Below, in pieces: positions 43,552-55,900 of a stretch of DNA of 64,000 nt (the first letter of the stretch is position 1; every line of letters starts with the position of its first letter). A program made the position numbers and the translations under genes. The stretch lies in NCBI RefSeq assembly GCF_004119495.1, contig NZ_NRQU01000026.1, forward strand, positions 1-64,000, written 5' to 3'. The notes beneath the pieces are model-generated. The model was not told the DNA's origin. It was given only the letters and a program-made list of their open reading frames with translations, and did not search any database. This stretch comes from Flavobacterium sp. YO12 (lineage in GTDB: Bacteria; Bacteroidota; Bacteroidia; Flavobacteriales; Flavobacteriaceae).

Positions 43552-44982
43552 TTATTTTTTCAACCAATTGTTAGCAAAAGTACAATCTCTGTATTCTCCA
43601 ATAATTTTGATATAAGTATCTTTAATTTTAGCATCAAACCATTTTGCGATTGCATTGATTTGTTTTTCTTTTAATGCTAATTCTTTAATTTTAGTATAAT
43701 CTTTAGCATAATCTGCTGTATGCTCGTCAATTCTATTAGTAACCGTAATTAATTTATACGTTTTTTTTCCTTTATCATCAGTATTTAAAATTGGCTGAGA
43801 AACTTCATCATCTTTTAAGTTCGAAACCTGACTGTATAAAGTTGGATCCATTTTCGTCAATTCAAAACGAGTGTCCTGTGTATTCGGATTTACCAAAGTT
43901 CCTCCGTTTGCTTTTGTTTCTTTTTCATCAGATTCAGTTCTTGCTGCATCTGCAAAAGTGATTGTTTTACTTACAATTTTAGCTCTAATATTTGCCGCTC
44001 TTTCTTTTGCTTCTTTTAAAGCATTTTCAGAGACCGTAGGAGCAATTAATATATGACGCAATTCAACTTCTTGTCCTTTAATTTTATCAACCATAATGAT
44101 ATGGAATCCAAAAATAGTTTCGAATGGTGCTGAAATTTCACCTTCCTGTAAACTAAATGCAACATCTTTAAATTCTTTTACGAAAGGTGTTTTACGTGTC
44201 ATTTTGTAATAACCACCATTTGGTGAAGATGCAGGATCTTGCGAGTACAAAACTGCCTTTGTTGCAAAACTAGATCCTTCTAAAACGTCTTTTCGAATGT
44301 CATTTAATCGATCTATTACTTTTTGCTTATCTTCTTTAGAAACTGCTGGATCAACAACAATCTGTGCTACTTCCATCTCTGCTCCAAAAGTCGGCAATTC
44401 ATCTTTTGGTATTTTTTTAAAGAAATTACGAACTTCCTCAGGTGTTATCTGAACATCTTTAACAATTTTATCTCTCATTTCTGAGGCTAATTTTTGTTCT
44501 TTCAAGATGTCTGCAAAATACGTTTTAAACTCTTCAACTGAACTCTTTTTATAGTATTCTACAACTTTATTGATATCTCCAACTTGTTGTACCATATAAT
44601 TCAATCGCTCATCCATCATTCCTCTAACCTCTGCATCGCTTACAACGATACTGTCCTGAATTGCTTGATGTGCATATAATTTATCTTCTAACAATTTTCC
44701 AAGCATTTGGCATCTTGTAATATCTTTTACATTACCTCCTTGACTTGCAATTTCTAAGTAGCCTTTATCAATATCAGAATCTAAAACAATATAATCTCCA
44801 ACAGTTGCAATAATACCATCTATTTTCTGTTTTTGCCCCGTATGAAGTTCTGCAGGCTTCTCGGCTACAGGATCCTTAATAATTTCCTGAGCTGAAATCA
44901 CGGAGTTGAAAAAAAGTAAAAAACACATTGTTAAGACTAGTCTATAACCAATTGTTTTTAGCTGTAATTTTTTTAATAACAT
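43552..44982 (-). CDS. SurA-like periplasmic peptidylprolyl isomerase
   Basis: 476 residues with a signal peptide (YRLVLTMCFLLFFNSVISAQ). An N-terminal SurA-type chaperone helix bundle contains VGDYIVLDSDIDKGYLE; two parvulin (PpiC) domains follow, with VAQIVVDPAV...SQDPASSPNGGYYKM and ELRHILIAPTVS...SDEKETKANGGTLV. It folds outer-membrane beta-barrel proteins in the periplasm. Length matches SurA. It is the first gene of a unit with moxR. Confidence 0.9.
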   Translation of the reverse strand: MLLKKLQLKTIGYRLVLTMCFLLFFNSVISAQEIIKDPVAEKPAELHTGQKQKIDGIIATVGDYIVLDSDIDKGYLEIASQGGNVKDITRCQMLGKLLEDKLYAHQAIQDSIVVSDAEVRGMMDERLNYMVQQVGDINKVVEYYKKSSVEEFKTYFADILKEQKLASEMRDKIVKDVQITPEEVRNFFKKIPKDELPTFGAEMEVAQIVVDPAVSKEDKQKVIDRLNDIRKDVLEGSSFATKAVLYSQDPASSPNGGYYKMTRKTPFVKEFKDVAFSLQEGEISAPFETIFGFHIIMVDKIKGQEVELRHILIAPTVSENALKEAKERAANIRAKIVSKTITFADAARTESDEKETKANGGTLVNPNTQDTRFELTKMDPTLYSQVSNLKDDEVSQPILNTDDKGKKTYKLITVTNRIDEHTADYAKDYTKIKELALKEKQINAIAKWFDAKIKDTYIKIIGEYRDCTFANNWLKK

Positions 44983-45326
44983 TATTTTAAATTTAATTTG
45001 AATGTAAAGATCTGTATTGTCTGTAATCTAGCCAACTATTCCAGTTTCTGCAAAAAGCAGTTTCTAAAAATCCAAAATAGTTAATTTCTATTTCTTTTAC
45101 TTAAAACGAACAAAAATAACAATTCAATTACATAATACAACTATCAGCCATACTATTAACAAAAAATTATATGCATTGTAGAAACTAATATACTAAAAAG
45201 AATTAGTTGAAGGATTTTTGACGCGATATCTGTCTAAAATCCAAAACATCAACTCCAAAAACAGAGTCTTATTTATTTTTAAATCGGCGTAATTAATAGT
45301 ACTTTTGCAACCTATTTATATAAAAT
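44983..45326. promoter_or_regulatory. Divergent promoter region between surA-like and prfC genes
   Basis: 344 bp, no gene. For the surA-like gene the minus strand has TTG (complement of 45138-45140), a 19-bp spacer and TATTTTTG (complement of 45111-45118). For prfC the plus strand has TACTTTTG at 45300-45307, 20 nt before the ATG. No other structure is clear. Confidence 0.6.
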
Positions 45327-46919
45327 ATGAGTTTTTTAAAAGAAATACAACGCAGAAGAACATTTGGAATTATCTCGCATCCCGATGCTGGTAAAACAAC
45401 TTTAACAGAAAAATTATTGTTGTTTGGAGGTGCTATTCAGGAAGCTGGAGCCGTAAAAAACAATAAAATAAAAAAAGGAGCAACTAGTGATTTCATGGAA
45501 ATCGAACGCCAAAGAGGTATTTCGGTTTCGACTTCTGTACTTGCTTTTAATTATAAAGACAAAAAAATCAATATTCTTGATACTCCGGGACACAAGGATT
45601 TTGCTGAAGATACTTTTAGAACTTTAACCGCAGTTGACAGTGTAATTGTTGTGATTGACGTTGCAAAAGGGGTTGAGGAACAAACTGAAAAGCTAGTTTC
45701 GGTTTGTAGAATGCGTAACATTCCAATGATTGTTTTCATCAACAAATTAGATCGTGAAGGTAAAGACGCTTTTGATTTGATGGATGAAGTAGAGCAAAAA
45801 TTAGGATTAAAAGTTACTCCTTTAAGTTTCCCAATCGGAATGGGTTACGATTTCCAAGGAATTTACAATTTATGGGAAGAAAACATCAATCTTTTTAGTG
45901 GAGACAGTCGTAAAAACATCGAAGAAACTATCGCTTTCTCTGACGTTCAAAACAACCCAGAGTTAGATAAAATCGTTGGTCAAAAGGCTGCTGAAAAGCT
46001 TCGAGAAGAATTAGAATTAATTGATGAAGTTTATCCAAAATTTGAGCGTCAGGATTATTTAGATGGAAAAATCCAGCCGGTATTCTTTGGTTCTGCTTTA
46101 AATAATTTTGGAGTTCGCGAATTACTAGATTGTTTCGTTACAATTGCTCCATCTCCTAGACCAAAAGATTCTGAAACTCGATTGGTTGATCCTGCAGAAG
46201 AAAAAATGACTGGCTTTGTTTTTAAAATCCATGCTAATATGGATCCAAAACACCGTGACCGTTTAGCGTTTATTAAAATTGTTTCGGGAACTTTTGAAAG
46301 AAATAAGCCTTATTACCACGTTCGCCAGAAGAAAAATTTAAAATTCTCAAGCCCAAATGCTTTTTTCGCTGAGAAAAAAGAAATCGTTGATATTTCTTAT
46401 CCAGGAGATATTGTTGGTTTACACGATACAGGAAACTTTAAAATTGGAGACACTTTAACCGAGGGCGAAGTAATGAGCTTTAAAGGCATCCCTAGTTTCT
46501 CTCCGGAGCACTTTAGATACATTAATAATGCTGATCCTATGAAAGCTAAGCAATTAGAAAAAGGGGTTGATCAATTAATGGATGAAGGTGTTGCGCAGTT
46601 ATTTACTTTGGAGATGAATAATCGTAAAGTTATCGGAACGGTTGGAGCTCTTCAATATGAGGTTATTCAATACCGTTTAGAACATGAATATGGTGCAAAG
46701 TGTACTTATGAGAACTTTCCTGTACACAAAGCGTGCTGGGTAAAACCTGATGATGCGAAGAACGAAGAATTTAAAGAGTTTAAACGTATTAAGCAAAAAT
46801 TCCTTGCTCATGATAAATATGGTCAATTGGTATTCTTAGCTGATTCTGATTTTACAATTCAAATGACACAAAGTAAATATCCAAGTGTAAAACTATATTT
46901 TACATCTGAGTTTGATTAA
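45327..46919 (+). CDS. prfC: Peptide chain release factor 3 (RF3)
   Basis: 530 residues. GTPase motifs: G1 SHPDAGKTT, G2 RQRGISVSTSV, G3 DTPGHKDF, G4 INKLDREG. Domains II and III follow with the RF3-specific segments SPNAFFAEKKEIVDISYPGD and VGALQYEVIQYRLEHEYGA. RF3 recycles RF1/RF2 after termination and assists error control. Normal length; single-gene unit ending at a strong hairpin. Confidence 0.95.
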   Translation: MSFLKEIQRRRTFGIISHPDAGKTTLTEKLLLFGGAIQEAGAVKNNKIKKGATSDFMEIERQRGISVSTSVLAFNYKDKKINILDTPGHKDFAEDTFRTLTAVDSVIVVIDVAKGVEEQTEKLVSVCRMRNIPMIVFINKLDREGKDAFDLMDEVEQKLGLKVTPLSFPIGMGYDFQGIYNLWEENINLFSGDSRKNIEETIAFSDVQNNPELDKIVGQKAAEKLREELELIDEVYPKFERQDYLDGKIQPVFFGSALNNFGVRELLDCFVTIAPSPRPKDSETRLVDPAEEKMTGFVFKIHANMDPKHRDRLAFIKIVSGTFERNKPYYHVRQKKNLKFSSPNAFFAEKKEIVDISYPGDIVGLHDTGNFKIGDTLTEGEVMSFKGIPSFSPEHFRYINNADPMKAKQLEKGVDQLMDEGVAQLFTLEMNNRKVIGTVGALQYEVIQYRLEHEYGAKCTYENFPVHKACWVKPDDAKNEEFKEFKRIKQKFLAHDKYGQLVFLADSDFTIQMTQSKYPSVKLYFTSEFD

Positions 46920-46944
46920 ATTCTTTTAGAATAAAATATAATAA

Positions 46945-46985
46945 AAACGGGCTGCCTAACTAATATTAGACAGCCCGCTTTTTTA
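46945..46985. terminator. Terminator after prfC
   Basis: CGGGCTG (46948-46954) and CAGCCCG (46971-46977), extended by CTAA/TTAG, with an A tract before and T tract after, so it can serve both converging genes. Confidence 0.85.
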
Positions 46986-47000
46986 TTTACAAATAGATCA

Positions 47001-47735
47001 TTATCTAGTATAATTAATTCCCAATCCACCAGCAATATAAATTTTCGTAAGCTCTTCCGAATTGATACTAATATTTTCTAGCAGCACATTATTCTTAAAT
47101 GATTTTATAGAAAAAGATATTTTTTTTGAAAGATAGTAATCATTACTGGTAATTGTAACCCTCAAGCTATTACTGCTTTTCAAAACTTTTGCAGCTATAG
47201 AAAACTCCCCTGTTTTTGCATTTATTTTCACAGGATTTTCTAAACCGTTAACAGAAAGCATCAAATTTGGATATGCTTCTTTATCAAAAGCTCTATTTGT
47301 TTTACTTTCTAACAATTTACCTTTTATTAAAAACGAAATTTCGTCATTTTTAACACGATCATAAGCAATTTTACCCAACTTATAAACACTTGGCTCTGGA
47401 CAATTTATCTCTGTTTTAACTGGCTCTTTTTGTTGCGCAGTTAAATTTGAAGCAATCATAAGAGATGCTGCGACTGCCGCATATTTAAAATTATTAATCT
47501 TTGATGTTTCACTATATTCAAACTGCTCGTTAAGCTGTGCTGTTTTTAGTCGGGCACAAATGCTTTGATCTTTATTCTCTGCAATAAATTTAGCGACTTC
47601 AGAGTTCGTTTTCTTACTCAAATCGATTACATTTTTCATACAAGAATCACAAAATGAACCGTTTGCATTAGGAATCATTTTATCAAAATTTTCTGAACAT
47701 GGACTTGCTATTTCTAAGGTGAATTTCTTCTTCAT
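47001..47735 (-). CDS. Uncharacterised protein with N-terminal Cys-rich motif and one membrane helix
   Basis: 244 residues. The N-terminus has SPCSENFDKMIPNANG followed by FCDSCMKNVIDLSKKTNSEV and a further Cys in SICARLK: a pattern (C, then CxxC, then C) that I have seen at the start of Bacteroidota proteins, often before a membrane anchor. A transmembrane helix follows near residues 82-100 (FKYAAVAASLMIASNLTAQ, also resembling a secretion signal end). The C-terminal half resembles a carboxypeptidase-regulatory-like beta sandwich (ISFLIKGKLLESKTNRAF). The cytosolic CxxC pair may bind metal or be redox active. No function assigned. Confidence 0.7.
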   Translation of the reverse strand: MKKKFTLEIASPCSENFDKMIPNANGSFCDSCMKNVIDLSKKTNSEVAKFIAENKDQSICARLKTAQLNEQFEYSETSKINNFKYAAVAASLMIASNLTAQQKEPVKTEINCPEPSVYKLGKIAYDRVKNDEISFLIKGKLLESKTNRAFDKEAYPNLMLSVNGLENPVKINAKTGEFSIAAKVLKSSNSLRVTITSNDYYLSKKISFSIKSFKNNVLLENISINSEELTKIYIAGGLGINYTR

Positions 47736-47850
47736 ACTATACTCAATTTACGTTAAAATCCTTTATATCGGTTCTTACTTATATAGAGTACATATTTTAC
47801 ATAAAGGTTGGGAAGAAAGGAAAAAAAAGCACATGATTATTAAGCATAAA

Positions 47851-47881
47851 AAAAAGCACTAATAAAATTAGTGCTTTTTTT
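47851..47881. terminator. Hairpin AGCACTAAT/ATTAGTGCT in the 47736-48072 gap
   Basis: AAAAAGCACTAAT and ATTAGTGCTTTTTT pair with a short AAA loop. It insulates the Cys-motif gene from the RNA polymerase operon. The gap otherwise holds the rpoC-operon terminator (48037-48065) and AT-rich sequence. Confidence 0.8.
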
Positions 47882-48036
47882 AACTTTGAATTAAATCAAC
47901 CTTACTAAGTCTTATATTTCAAAAATTAATCTTTCATAGGAAGGGTTAATTTAGAATAATTTAAAAACAAAAAAGAATTTAGTCGACGAAACTAAATTAA
48001 ATCAGACAAACTGCAACATATTTAAAACTAAACATC

Positions 48037-48065
48037 AAAAAAAAAGCCCCATAAATATGGGGCTT
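48037..48065 (-). terminator. Terminator of the rpoBC-DUF3467 operon
   Basis: AAGCCCCATA (48044-48053) and TATGGGGCTT (48056-48065) pair perfectly; on the minus strand an unbroken run of T residues follows. It lies 8 nt after the DUF3467 stop. Confidence 0.9.
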
Positions 48066-48072
48066 CTTAAAT

Positions 48073-48384
48073 TTATGCTTGTCCCGCAGGACCAAAATTA
48101 AGCGGAATTGGCGCTTGTTCTGTCTCTTTGATTTCGCCATGAGCAGCTTCAAATCGATGGATATTTTCACCTATTGCTCGCAATAATCTTTTAGCATGTT
48201 GCGGTGTCAAGACAATTCTTGACTTTACCTTGGCTTTAGGAATACCGGGCATAATGCTCACAAAATCTAAAACAAACTCTGATGATGAGTGATTTATAAT
48301 TGCTAGATTAGAATAAATTCCTTCTGCAATAGTTTCGTCTAACTCAATATTAATTTGCTCTTGTTGTTGTTTCGGATTACTCAT
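48073..48384 (-). CDS. DUF3467 domain protein at the end of the rpo operon
   Basis: 103 residues. The DUF3467 core is YSNLAIINHSSSEFVLDFVSIMPG followed by SRIVLTPQHAKRLLRAIGENIHRFE. It begins 10 nt after the rpoC stop and ends at the operon terminator, so it is cotranscribed with RNA polymerase. Function unknown; its constant place next to rpoC in Flavobacteriia suggests a link to transcription. Confidence 0.88.
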   Translation of the reverse strand: MSNPKQQQEQINIELDETIAEGIYSNLAIINHSSSEFVLDFVSIMPGIPKAKVKSRIVLTPQHAKRLLRAIGENIHRFEAAHGEIKETEQAPIPLNFGPAGQA

Positions 48385-48394
48385 AGTTTCCTAA

Positions 48395-51300
48395 TTAATA
48401 AATATATTCTTCTTTATTAGCCATCATTTCGTTGTAATCGTCTTTAGATCCTACGATAGTATTATCGTATTCTCTCATACCAGTTCCCGCAGGAATTCTG
48501 TGTCCAACAATTACATTTTCTTTTAATCCTTCTAAATCATCTACTTTACCAGCTACTGCAGCTTCGTTAAGTACTTTCGTTGTCTCCTGGAATGAAGCCG
48601 CAGAAATGAATGATTTAGTTTGTAACGAAGCTCTTGTAATACCTTGAAGAACTGGCGTTGCAGTCGCAGTAATTACGTCTCTTGCTACAACAAGATTTTT
48701 ATCATTTCGTTTCAATAATGAATTTTCATCACGTAATTCACGAGGAGAAATTATTTGACCTGGTTTCAATACTGAAGAATCTCCAGCATCTTCAACTACT
48801 TTCATACCGTATAATTTATCGTTTTGAACGATGAAATCTTTAGTGTGAATTAATTGATCTTCTAAGAATAAAGTATCACCTGGATCCTGAACTCTTACTT
48901 TACGCATCATTTGACGAATTACAACCTCAAAGTGCTTGTCATTAATTTTTACCCCTTGTAAACGGTATACCTCTTGAATTTCATTTACCAAGTACTGTTG
49001 AACAGCAGCTGGACCTTGAATTCTTAAGATGTCGTCTGGTGTAATTGCACCATCAGACAATGGAACTCCCGCTCTTACGAAGTCATTTTCTTGTACTAAG
49101 ATTTGGCTAGAAAGTTTAACTAAATACTTTTTAATTTCACCAAATTTAGATTCGATAACGATCTCACGGTTACCTCTTTTAATTTTTCCAAAAGAAACAA
49201 CACCATCAATTTCAGATACAACAGCTGGGTTTGAAGGGTTACGAGCCTCAAGCAACTCAGTAATTCTTGGTAGACCTCCCGTGATATCGCCTGCTTTAGA
49301 AGAACGACGAGGGATTTTTACTAATACTTTACCTGCTTTAATTTTCTCACCATTTTCAACCATAAGGTGTGCACCTACTGGTAAGTTGTAAGAACGAATC
49401 AATTCACCTTCTTTACCATAAACTAATAAAGTTGGGATTAATTTTTTGTTTCTAGCCTCAGAAATTACTTTTTCTTGGAAACCAGTCTGCTCATCGATCT
49501 CAACCATGAACGATTGTCCTTGCTCTAAATCCTCGTAAGCAATTTTACCAGTAAACTCAGAAACAATTACACCGTTGTATGGATCCCATTTACAGATTAC
49601 AGCTCCTTTACCAACACTTTCTCCATCTTTTACAAAAATACTAGAACCGTAAGGAATATTATGTGTATTTAAAACGATTCCAGTTTTCTCATCAACTAAT
49701 TTTAATTCAGTTGAACGTGATACTACGATATCAACCGCATTACCTTCGCTGTCCTCACCTTTAACAGTTTTTAAATCTTCTATTTCAAGTCTACCAGCGA
49801 ATCTTGTAACAATACTAGACTCTTCAGAGATACCTCCAGCAACCCCTCCAACGTGGAACGTACGAAGTGTTAACTGTGTACCTGGCTCTCCAATAGATTG
49901 AGCTGCAATAACTCCGACAGCTTCTCCTCTTTGTGTCATTTTTCCAGTAGCTAAGTTTCTACCGTAACATTTAGCACAAATACCTTTTAAAGCTTCACAA
50001 GTTAATGGAGATCTAACTTCTACTTTTTCAATTGGAGAAGCTTCAATAGTTCTCATAATTGCTTCAGTAATTTGTTGACCAGATTGAACCATTACTTCAT
50101 TAGTAAGTGGATTTATAACATCTTGCAATGCAACACGTCCTAAAATTCTCTCTCCTAATGATTCAACGATTTCCTCATTTTTCTTCAATGCAGCAACTTC
50201 AACACCTCTTAAAGTTCCACAATCTTCGATGTTAACAATAACATCTTGAGAAACGTCATGAAGCCTTCTTGTTAAGTAACCAGCATCGGCCGTTTTAAGA
50301 GCCGTATCCGCAAGACCTTTACGAGCACCGTGAGTAGAAATGAAGTACTCAAGGATCGAAAGACCTTCCTTAAAGTTAGAAAGAATCGGGTTTTCAATAA
50401 TCTCACCACCACCAGCAGTAGATTTTTTAGGCTTAGCCATCAAACCACGCATACCAGTTAACTGACGAATCTGTTCCTTAGAACCCCTCGCCCCAGAGTC
50501 AAGCATCATATATACAGAGTTGAAACCTTGTTGGTCTTCTCTAATATTTTTCATTGCTAATTCTGTCAGCTGAGCATTTGCTGAAGTCCATACGTCAATA
50601 ACTTGGTTGTAACGCTCGTTATTTGTGATAAGACCCATGTTGTAGTTAGTTGAGATACCTTCAACTTGCTCTCTAGCATCTGCAATTAACTTCGTTTTTT
50701 GTTCTGGGATTCTAATATCACCTAAAGAGAATGACAAACCTCCTCTAAATGCAAATTTATACCCCATATCTTTCATATTGTCCAAGAAAGCTGCCGTTGT
50801 AGGTACATCAGTCACACTTAAAATGTGTCCAATAATATCTCTAAGGTTTTTCTTAGTCAATACGTCATTGATATATCCAGCTGCTTCAGGTACTACTTCG
50901 TTAAATAATACACGTCCTGCAGTTGTTTGAATAATTTGGTACACTAATTCTCCAGCATCATTAAAATCTTTTGCTCTAATTTTCACACGAGCATTCAATT
51001 CTAATCTTCCTTCGTTTAATGCAATGTTTACTTCTTCAGCAGAATAGAAAGTCAAATCTTGACCTAAAATAATGTGATCTTCTGTAGAAATACGCTCTTT
51101 GGTCATATAGTATAGACCCAAGACCATGTCCTGAGAAGGTACAGTAATTGGAGCACCATTTGCAGGATTCAAAATATTATGAGAAGCCAACATTAATAAT
51201 TGTGCCTCTAAAATAGCCTCTGGTCCTAATGGTAAGTGAACTGCCATCTGGTCACCATCGAAATCGGCGTTGAAAGCCGTACATACTAATGGGTGTAACT

Positions 51301-52705
51301 GGATCGCTTTTCCTTCAATTAATTTTGGCTGGAAAGCCTGAATACCAAGTCTGTGCAAAGTAGGAGCACGGTTCAGTAATACTGGGTGTCCTTTAATTAC
51401 ATTTTCTAAGATATCCCAAACTACCGGCTCTTTTTTGTCTATGATTTTCTTAGCAGATTTTACTGTTTTAACAATACCTCTTTCAATCAATTTACGGATA
51501 ACGAAAGGTTTGTATAATTCAGAAGCCATATCTTTAGGCAATCCGCACTCATATAATTTTAACTCTGGACCAACAACAATTACCGAACGAGCAGAATAAT
51601 CCACACGTTTACCAAGTAAGTTTTGACGGAAACGTCCTTGCTTACCTTTTAATGAGTCAGATAATGATTTTAATGGTCTGTTAGATTCTGTTTTAACAGC
51701 AGAAGCTTTACGAGTATTATCAAACAATGAATCTACAGATTCTTGTAGCATACGTTTTTCGTTTCTTAAGATAACTTCTGGAGCTTTAATCTCCATTAAT
51801 CTTTTCAAACGGTTGTTACGGATGATTACACGACGATATAAATCGTTCAAATCTGAAGTTGCAAAACGACCTCCATCAAGTGGCACAAGTGGACGTAATT
51901 CTGGTGGAATAACTGGAACCACTTTCATAATCATCCATTCTGGACGGTTTTCGCGGTTTTCGTTAGACTCACGGAAAGACTCAACAACTTGTAATCTTTT
52001 TAAAGCCTCAGTTTTTCTTTGCTTAGAAGTCTCGTTGTTAGCGCTGTGTCTTAATTCATAAGATAAAGCATCTAAGTCAATACGAGCTAATAAATCCATA
52101 ATACACTCTGCTCCCATTTTGGCAACAAATTTATTTGGATCTAAATCATCTAAATATTGGTTTTCTTGTGGAAGAGTATCTAAAATATTCAAATATTCCT
52201 CTTCAGTTAAGAAATCTAATCTTTGTAAAGATTCTCCATCTGCATTTTTAGCAATACCAGCTTGGATTACTACATATCTTTCGTAGTAAATGATCATATC
52301 TAATTTCTTAGAAGGAAGACCAAGGATATAACCAATTTTGTTTGGAAGAGAACGGAAGTACCAAATGTGAGCAATTGGCACAACAAGGTTGATGTGTCCT
52401 ACTCTGTCACGACGTACTTTTTTCTCAGTAACTTCAACACCACAACGGTCACAGATGATACCTTTGTAACGAATTCTTTTATACTTACCACAAGCACATT
52501 CGAAATCTTTTACTGGTCCGAAGATTCTTTCGCAGAAAAGTCCGTCACGCTCTGGTTTGTGAGTTCTGTAGTTAATTGTTTCTGGTTTCAACACCTCTCC
52601 TCTTGATTCTTTCAAGATAGATTCTGGTGAAGCTAATCCAATTGAGATTTTATTAAATCTTTTAACTGGATTTTTATCCTTATTATTATTTCTATTATTC
52701 ATCAT
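48395..52705 (-). CDS. rpoC: DNA-directed RNA polymerase subunit beta'
   Basis: 1436 residues. The N-terminal zinc site has [20 protein letters not shown]; the catalytic magnesium loop is [12 protein letters not shown]; the second zinc site lies in [15 protein letters not shown]. Bridge-helix region [19 protein letters not shown]. Normal length for Bacteroidota. Separated from rpoB by 259 bp with a hairpin (52920-52953), an unusually long gap for rpoBC. Confidence 0.98.
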   Translation of the reverse strand: MMNNRNNNKDKNPVKRFNKISIGLASPESILKESRGEVLKPETINYRTHKPERDGLFCERIFGPVKDFECACGKYKRIRYKGIICDRCGVEVTEKKVRRDRVGHINLVVPIAHIWYFRSLPNKIGYILGLPSKKLDMIIYYERYVVIQAGIAKNADGESLQRLDFLTEEEYLNILDTLPQENQYLDDLDPNKFVAKMGAECIMDLLARIDLDALSYELRHSANNETSKQRKTEALKRLQVVESFRESNENRENRPEWMIMKVVPVIPPELRPLVPLDGGRFATSDLNDLYRRVIIRNNRLKRLMEIKAPEVILRNEKRMLQESVDSLFDNTRKASAVKTESNRPLKSLSDSLKGKQGRFRQNLLGKRVDYSARSVIVVGPELKLYECGLPKDMASELYKPFVIRKLIERGIVKTVKSAKKIIDKKEPVVWDILENVIKGHPVLLNRAPTLHRLGIQAFQPKLIEGKAIQLHPLVCTAFNADFDGDQMAVHLPLGPEAILEAQLLMLASHNILNPANGAPITVPSQDMVLGLYYMTKERISTEDHIILGQDLTFYSAEEVNIALNEGRLELNARVKIRAKDFNDAGELVYQIIQTTAGRVLFNEVVPEAAGYINDVLTKKNLRDIIGHILSVTDVPTTAAFLDNMKDMGYKFAFRGGLSFSLGDIRIPEQKTKLIADAREQVEGISTNYNMGLITNNERYNQVIDVWTSANAQLTELAMKNIREDQQGFNSVYMMLDSGARGSKEQIRQLTGMRGLMAKPKKSTAGGGEIIENPILSNFKEGLSILEYFISTHGARKGLADTALKTADAGYLTRRLHDVSQDVIVNIEDCGTLRGVEVAALKKNEEIVESLGERILGRVALQDVINPLTNEVMVQSGQQITEAIMRTIEASPIEKVEVRSPLTCEALKGICAKCYGRNLATGKMTQRGEAVGVIAAQSIGEPGTQLTLRTFHVGGVAGGISEESSIVTRFAGRLEIEDLKTVKGEDSEGNAVDIVVSRSTELKLVDEKTGIVLNTHNIPYGSSIFVKDGESVGKGAVICKWDPYNGVIVSEFTGKIAYEDLEQGQSFMVEIDEQTGFQEKVISEARNKKLIPTLLVYGKEGELIRSYNLPVGAHLMVENGEKIKAGKVLVKIPRRSSKAGDITGGLPRITELLEARNPSNPAVVSEIDGVVSFGKIKRGNREIVIESKFGEIKKYLVKLSSQILVQENDFVRAGVPLSDGAITPDDILRIQGPAAVQQYLVNEIQEVYRLQGVKINDKHFEVVIRQMMRKVRVQDPGDTLFLEDQLIHTKDFIVQNDKLYGMKVVEDAGDSSVLKPGQIISPRELRDENSLLKRNDKNLVVARDVITATATPVLQGITRASLQTKSFISAASFQETTKVLNEAAVAGKVDDLEGLKENVIVGHRIPAGTGMREYDNTIVGSKDDYNEMMANKEEYIY

Positions 52706-52964
52706 AGTTTTTACTATTGATTTATTTGCAATTAAAAAATTGAATTTAGATTTAAAATCTACTCTTAAAAAAATGAAGAGTTAATCATTCAGCTACTACC
52801 TCGGGTTACTTCTCTAAACTTCAAAATTAAATTTGAAGCGCTAGTTATAAAATGCCTTGCATGATATAAAAAATCGGAACGGGTTACGGGTATAAATCTT
52901 TAAAAACTTTTATAAATGAGTAATCAGTCCCATTAAAAAATGAGACTGATTACAAAACTTTTAT
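52706..52964 (-). other. rpoB-rpoC spacer with a hairpin
   Basis: GTAATCAGTC (52920-52929) pairs with GACTGATTAC (52944-52953); 14-nt loop. No T tract follows on the minus strand, so it is more likely an RNA processing or stability element than a full terminator. The remaining spacer, up to the rpoC start, shows no recognised promoter. Confidence 0.5.
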
Positions 52965-55900
52965 TTATTCTTCTAAACGAATGTCTAGTCCAAGACCTTT
53001 CAATTCGTGCATCAATACATTGAATGATTCTGGTAAACCTGGTTCTGGCATAGACTCTCCCTTAACGATAGCTTCGTAAGTTTTAGCTCTACCAATAACG
53101 TCATCAGACTTAACAGTTAAGATTTCACGTAATGTACTAGAAGCTCCATAAGCCTCAAGTGCCCAAACCTCCATCTCTCCAAAACGCTGACCTCCAAATT
53201 GAGCCTTACCTCCAAGTGGTTGTTGCGTAATCAATGAGTATGGTCCGATAGAACGTGCGTGCATCTTATCATCAACCATGTGTCCTAATTTAAGCATGTA
53301 AATTACACCCACAGTTGCTTTTTGTGCAAAACGCTCTCCAGTTCCACCATCATAAAGATAAGTATGTCCGAAACGTGGTACATTAGCTTCATCAGTCAAA
53401 GCATTGATTTCGTCAAGAGAAGCACCATCAAAAATTGGAGTAGCAAATTTTCTACCCAAGTTCATACCAGCCCATCCAAGAACAGTTTCATAAATCTGAC
53501 CAATGTTCATACGTGAAGGTACCCCAAGTGGATTCAATACGATATCTACTGGTGTTCCATCCTCTAAGAAAGGCATATCTTCGTGACGAACGATTCTTGC
53601 AACAATACCTTTGTTACCGTGACGTCCTGCCATTTTATCACCCACTTTTAACTTACGTTTTTTAGCGATATAGATTTTAGCCAATTTCAAGATTCCAGAT
53701 GGTAATTCATCACCAACTGTAATAGTGAATTTTTCTCTTCTTAAAGATCCTTGTAAGTCGTTTAGCTTAATTTTATAGTTATGAATCAAATCATTAACCA
53801 TTTTATTAGTAGCATCATCAGCAACCCATTGACCTTTGCTTAAGTGAGCAAAATCTTCTACTGCGTAAAGCATTTTTTGAGTATATTTTTTACCTTTTGG
53901 TAAAACTTCTTCACCCAAATCATTCATTACACCTTGAGATGTTTTTCCGTTAACGATCAAGAATAATTTCTCAACCAATCTGTCTTTTAATTCAACAAAT
54001 TTAGTTTCGAATTCCATTTCTAAAGCGCCTAAAGCATCTTTATCCTGAGTACGTTTACGTTTATCTTTTACGGCTCTTGCAAATAATTTTTTATCAAGAA
54101 CTACACCATGTAAAGATGGAGAAGCTTTTAATGAAGCATCTTTTACATCACCCGCTTTATCCCCGAAGATTGCACGAAGCAATTTCTCTTCTGGAGTAGG
54201 ATCTGATTCTCCTTTTGGTGTAATTTTTCCGATTAGAATGTCGCCAGGTTTAACCTCTGCTCCAATTCTAATCATACCGTTTTCATCTAAATCTTTAGTA
54301 GCTTCTTCAGAAACGTTAGGAATATCGTTTGTTAACTCTTCATTTCCTAACTTAGTATCTCTAACCTCTAATGAATAATCATCAACGTGGATAGATGTAA
54401 AAATATCATCACGAACTACTTTTTCAGAAATTACAATCGCATCCTCGAAGTTGTACCCTTTCCACGGCATGAACGCAACTTTTAAGTTTCTACCTAAAGC
54501 TAATTCACCATTTTGAGTAGCATATCCTTCTGATAATACTTGTCCAGGAACAACTCTATCACCTCTTCTTACGATTGGTTTCAAGTTGATACTTGTACCT
54601 TGATTGGTTTTTCTAAATTTAATAAGGTTGTATGTTTTCTCATCAGCATCAAAACTAACCATTCTCTCGTCTTCTGTACGATCGTATTTAATAGTAATGA
54701 TATTTGCATCAACATATTCAACAGTACCATGCCCTTCAGCATTGATTAATACTCTTGAATCTGAAGCTACCTGACGCTCTAAACCTGTACCAACAATAGG
54801 AGCTTCAGGACGGATCAAAGGAACTGCCTGACGCATCATGTTCGATCCCATCAACGCACGGTTCGCATCATCATGCTCCAAGAAAGGAATCAAAGATGCA
54901 GAAATCGAAGCGATCTGGTTTGGAGCAACGTCTGTATAATGAACTACTGATGGCTCAACAACCGGGAAGTCACCTTCCTCACGAGCAATAACATTGCTAG
55001 CTGTAATCTTACCAGTTTCGTCCATTTCAATGTTTGCCTGAGCAATCATTTTACCTTCTTCTTCTTCAGCACTTAAGTAAATTGGAGTACTTTCTAAATC
55101 AACTACACCATTAGTTACTTTACGGTATGGAGTTTCGATGAATCCCATTCCGTTTACTTTTGCATAAACACCAAGAGATGAAATCAAACCAATGTTTGGT
55201 CCCTCTGGAGTTTCAATCGGACATAAACGACCATAGTGCGTATAGTGAACGTCACGAACCTCGAAACCAGCTCTCTCTCTCGAAAGTCCACCTGGCCCTA
55301 GTGCAGAAAGTCTTCTTTTGTGTGTAATCTCAGCTAATGGATTCGTTTGATCCATAAATTGAGATAACTGGTTAGTACCAAAGAAAGAGTTGATAACTGA
55401 TGATAATGTTTTAGCATTAATCAAATCAATTGGTGTAAACACCTCGTTATCTCTAACGTTCATTCTCTCACGAATAGTTCTAGCCATACGTGCTAAACCA
55501 ACACCGAATTGTTGAGACAATTGTTCTCCAACTGTTCTAACACGACGGTTTGATAAGTGATCAATATCATCAATCTCTGCTTTAGAGTTGATTAACTCGA
55601 TCAAATATTTTACGATTGTAATGATATCTTCTTTGGTAAGCACTTGCTTATCCATAGGGATATCTAAATCTAATTTTTTGTTCATTCTGTAACGACCAAC
55701 TTCACCTAAGTTATAACGTTGATCAGAGAAGAACAATTTATCTATAATACCACGAGCAGTTTCCTCATCAGGCGGTTCAGCATTACGCAACTGACGGTAA
55801 ATGTGCTCTACAGCTTCTTTTTCAGAGTTTGTTGGATCTTTTTGTAACGTGTTGTGGATAATAGCATAATCTGCTTGATTATTATCCTCTTTGTGCAACA

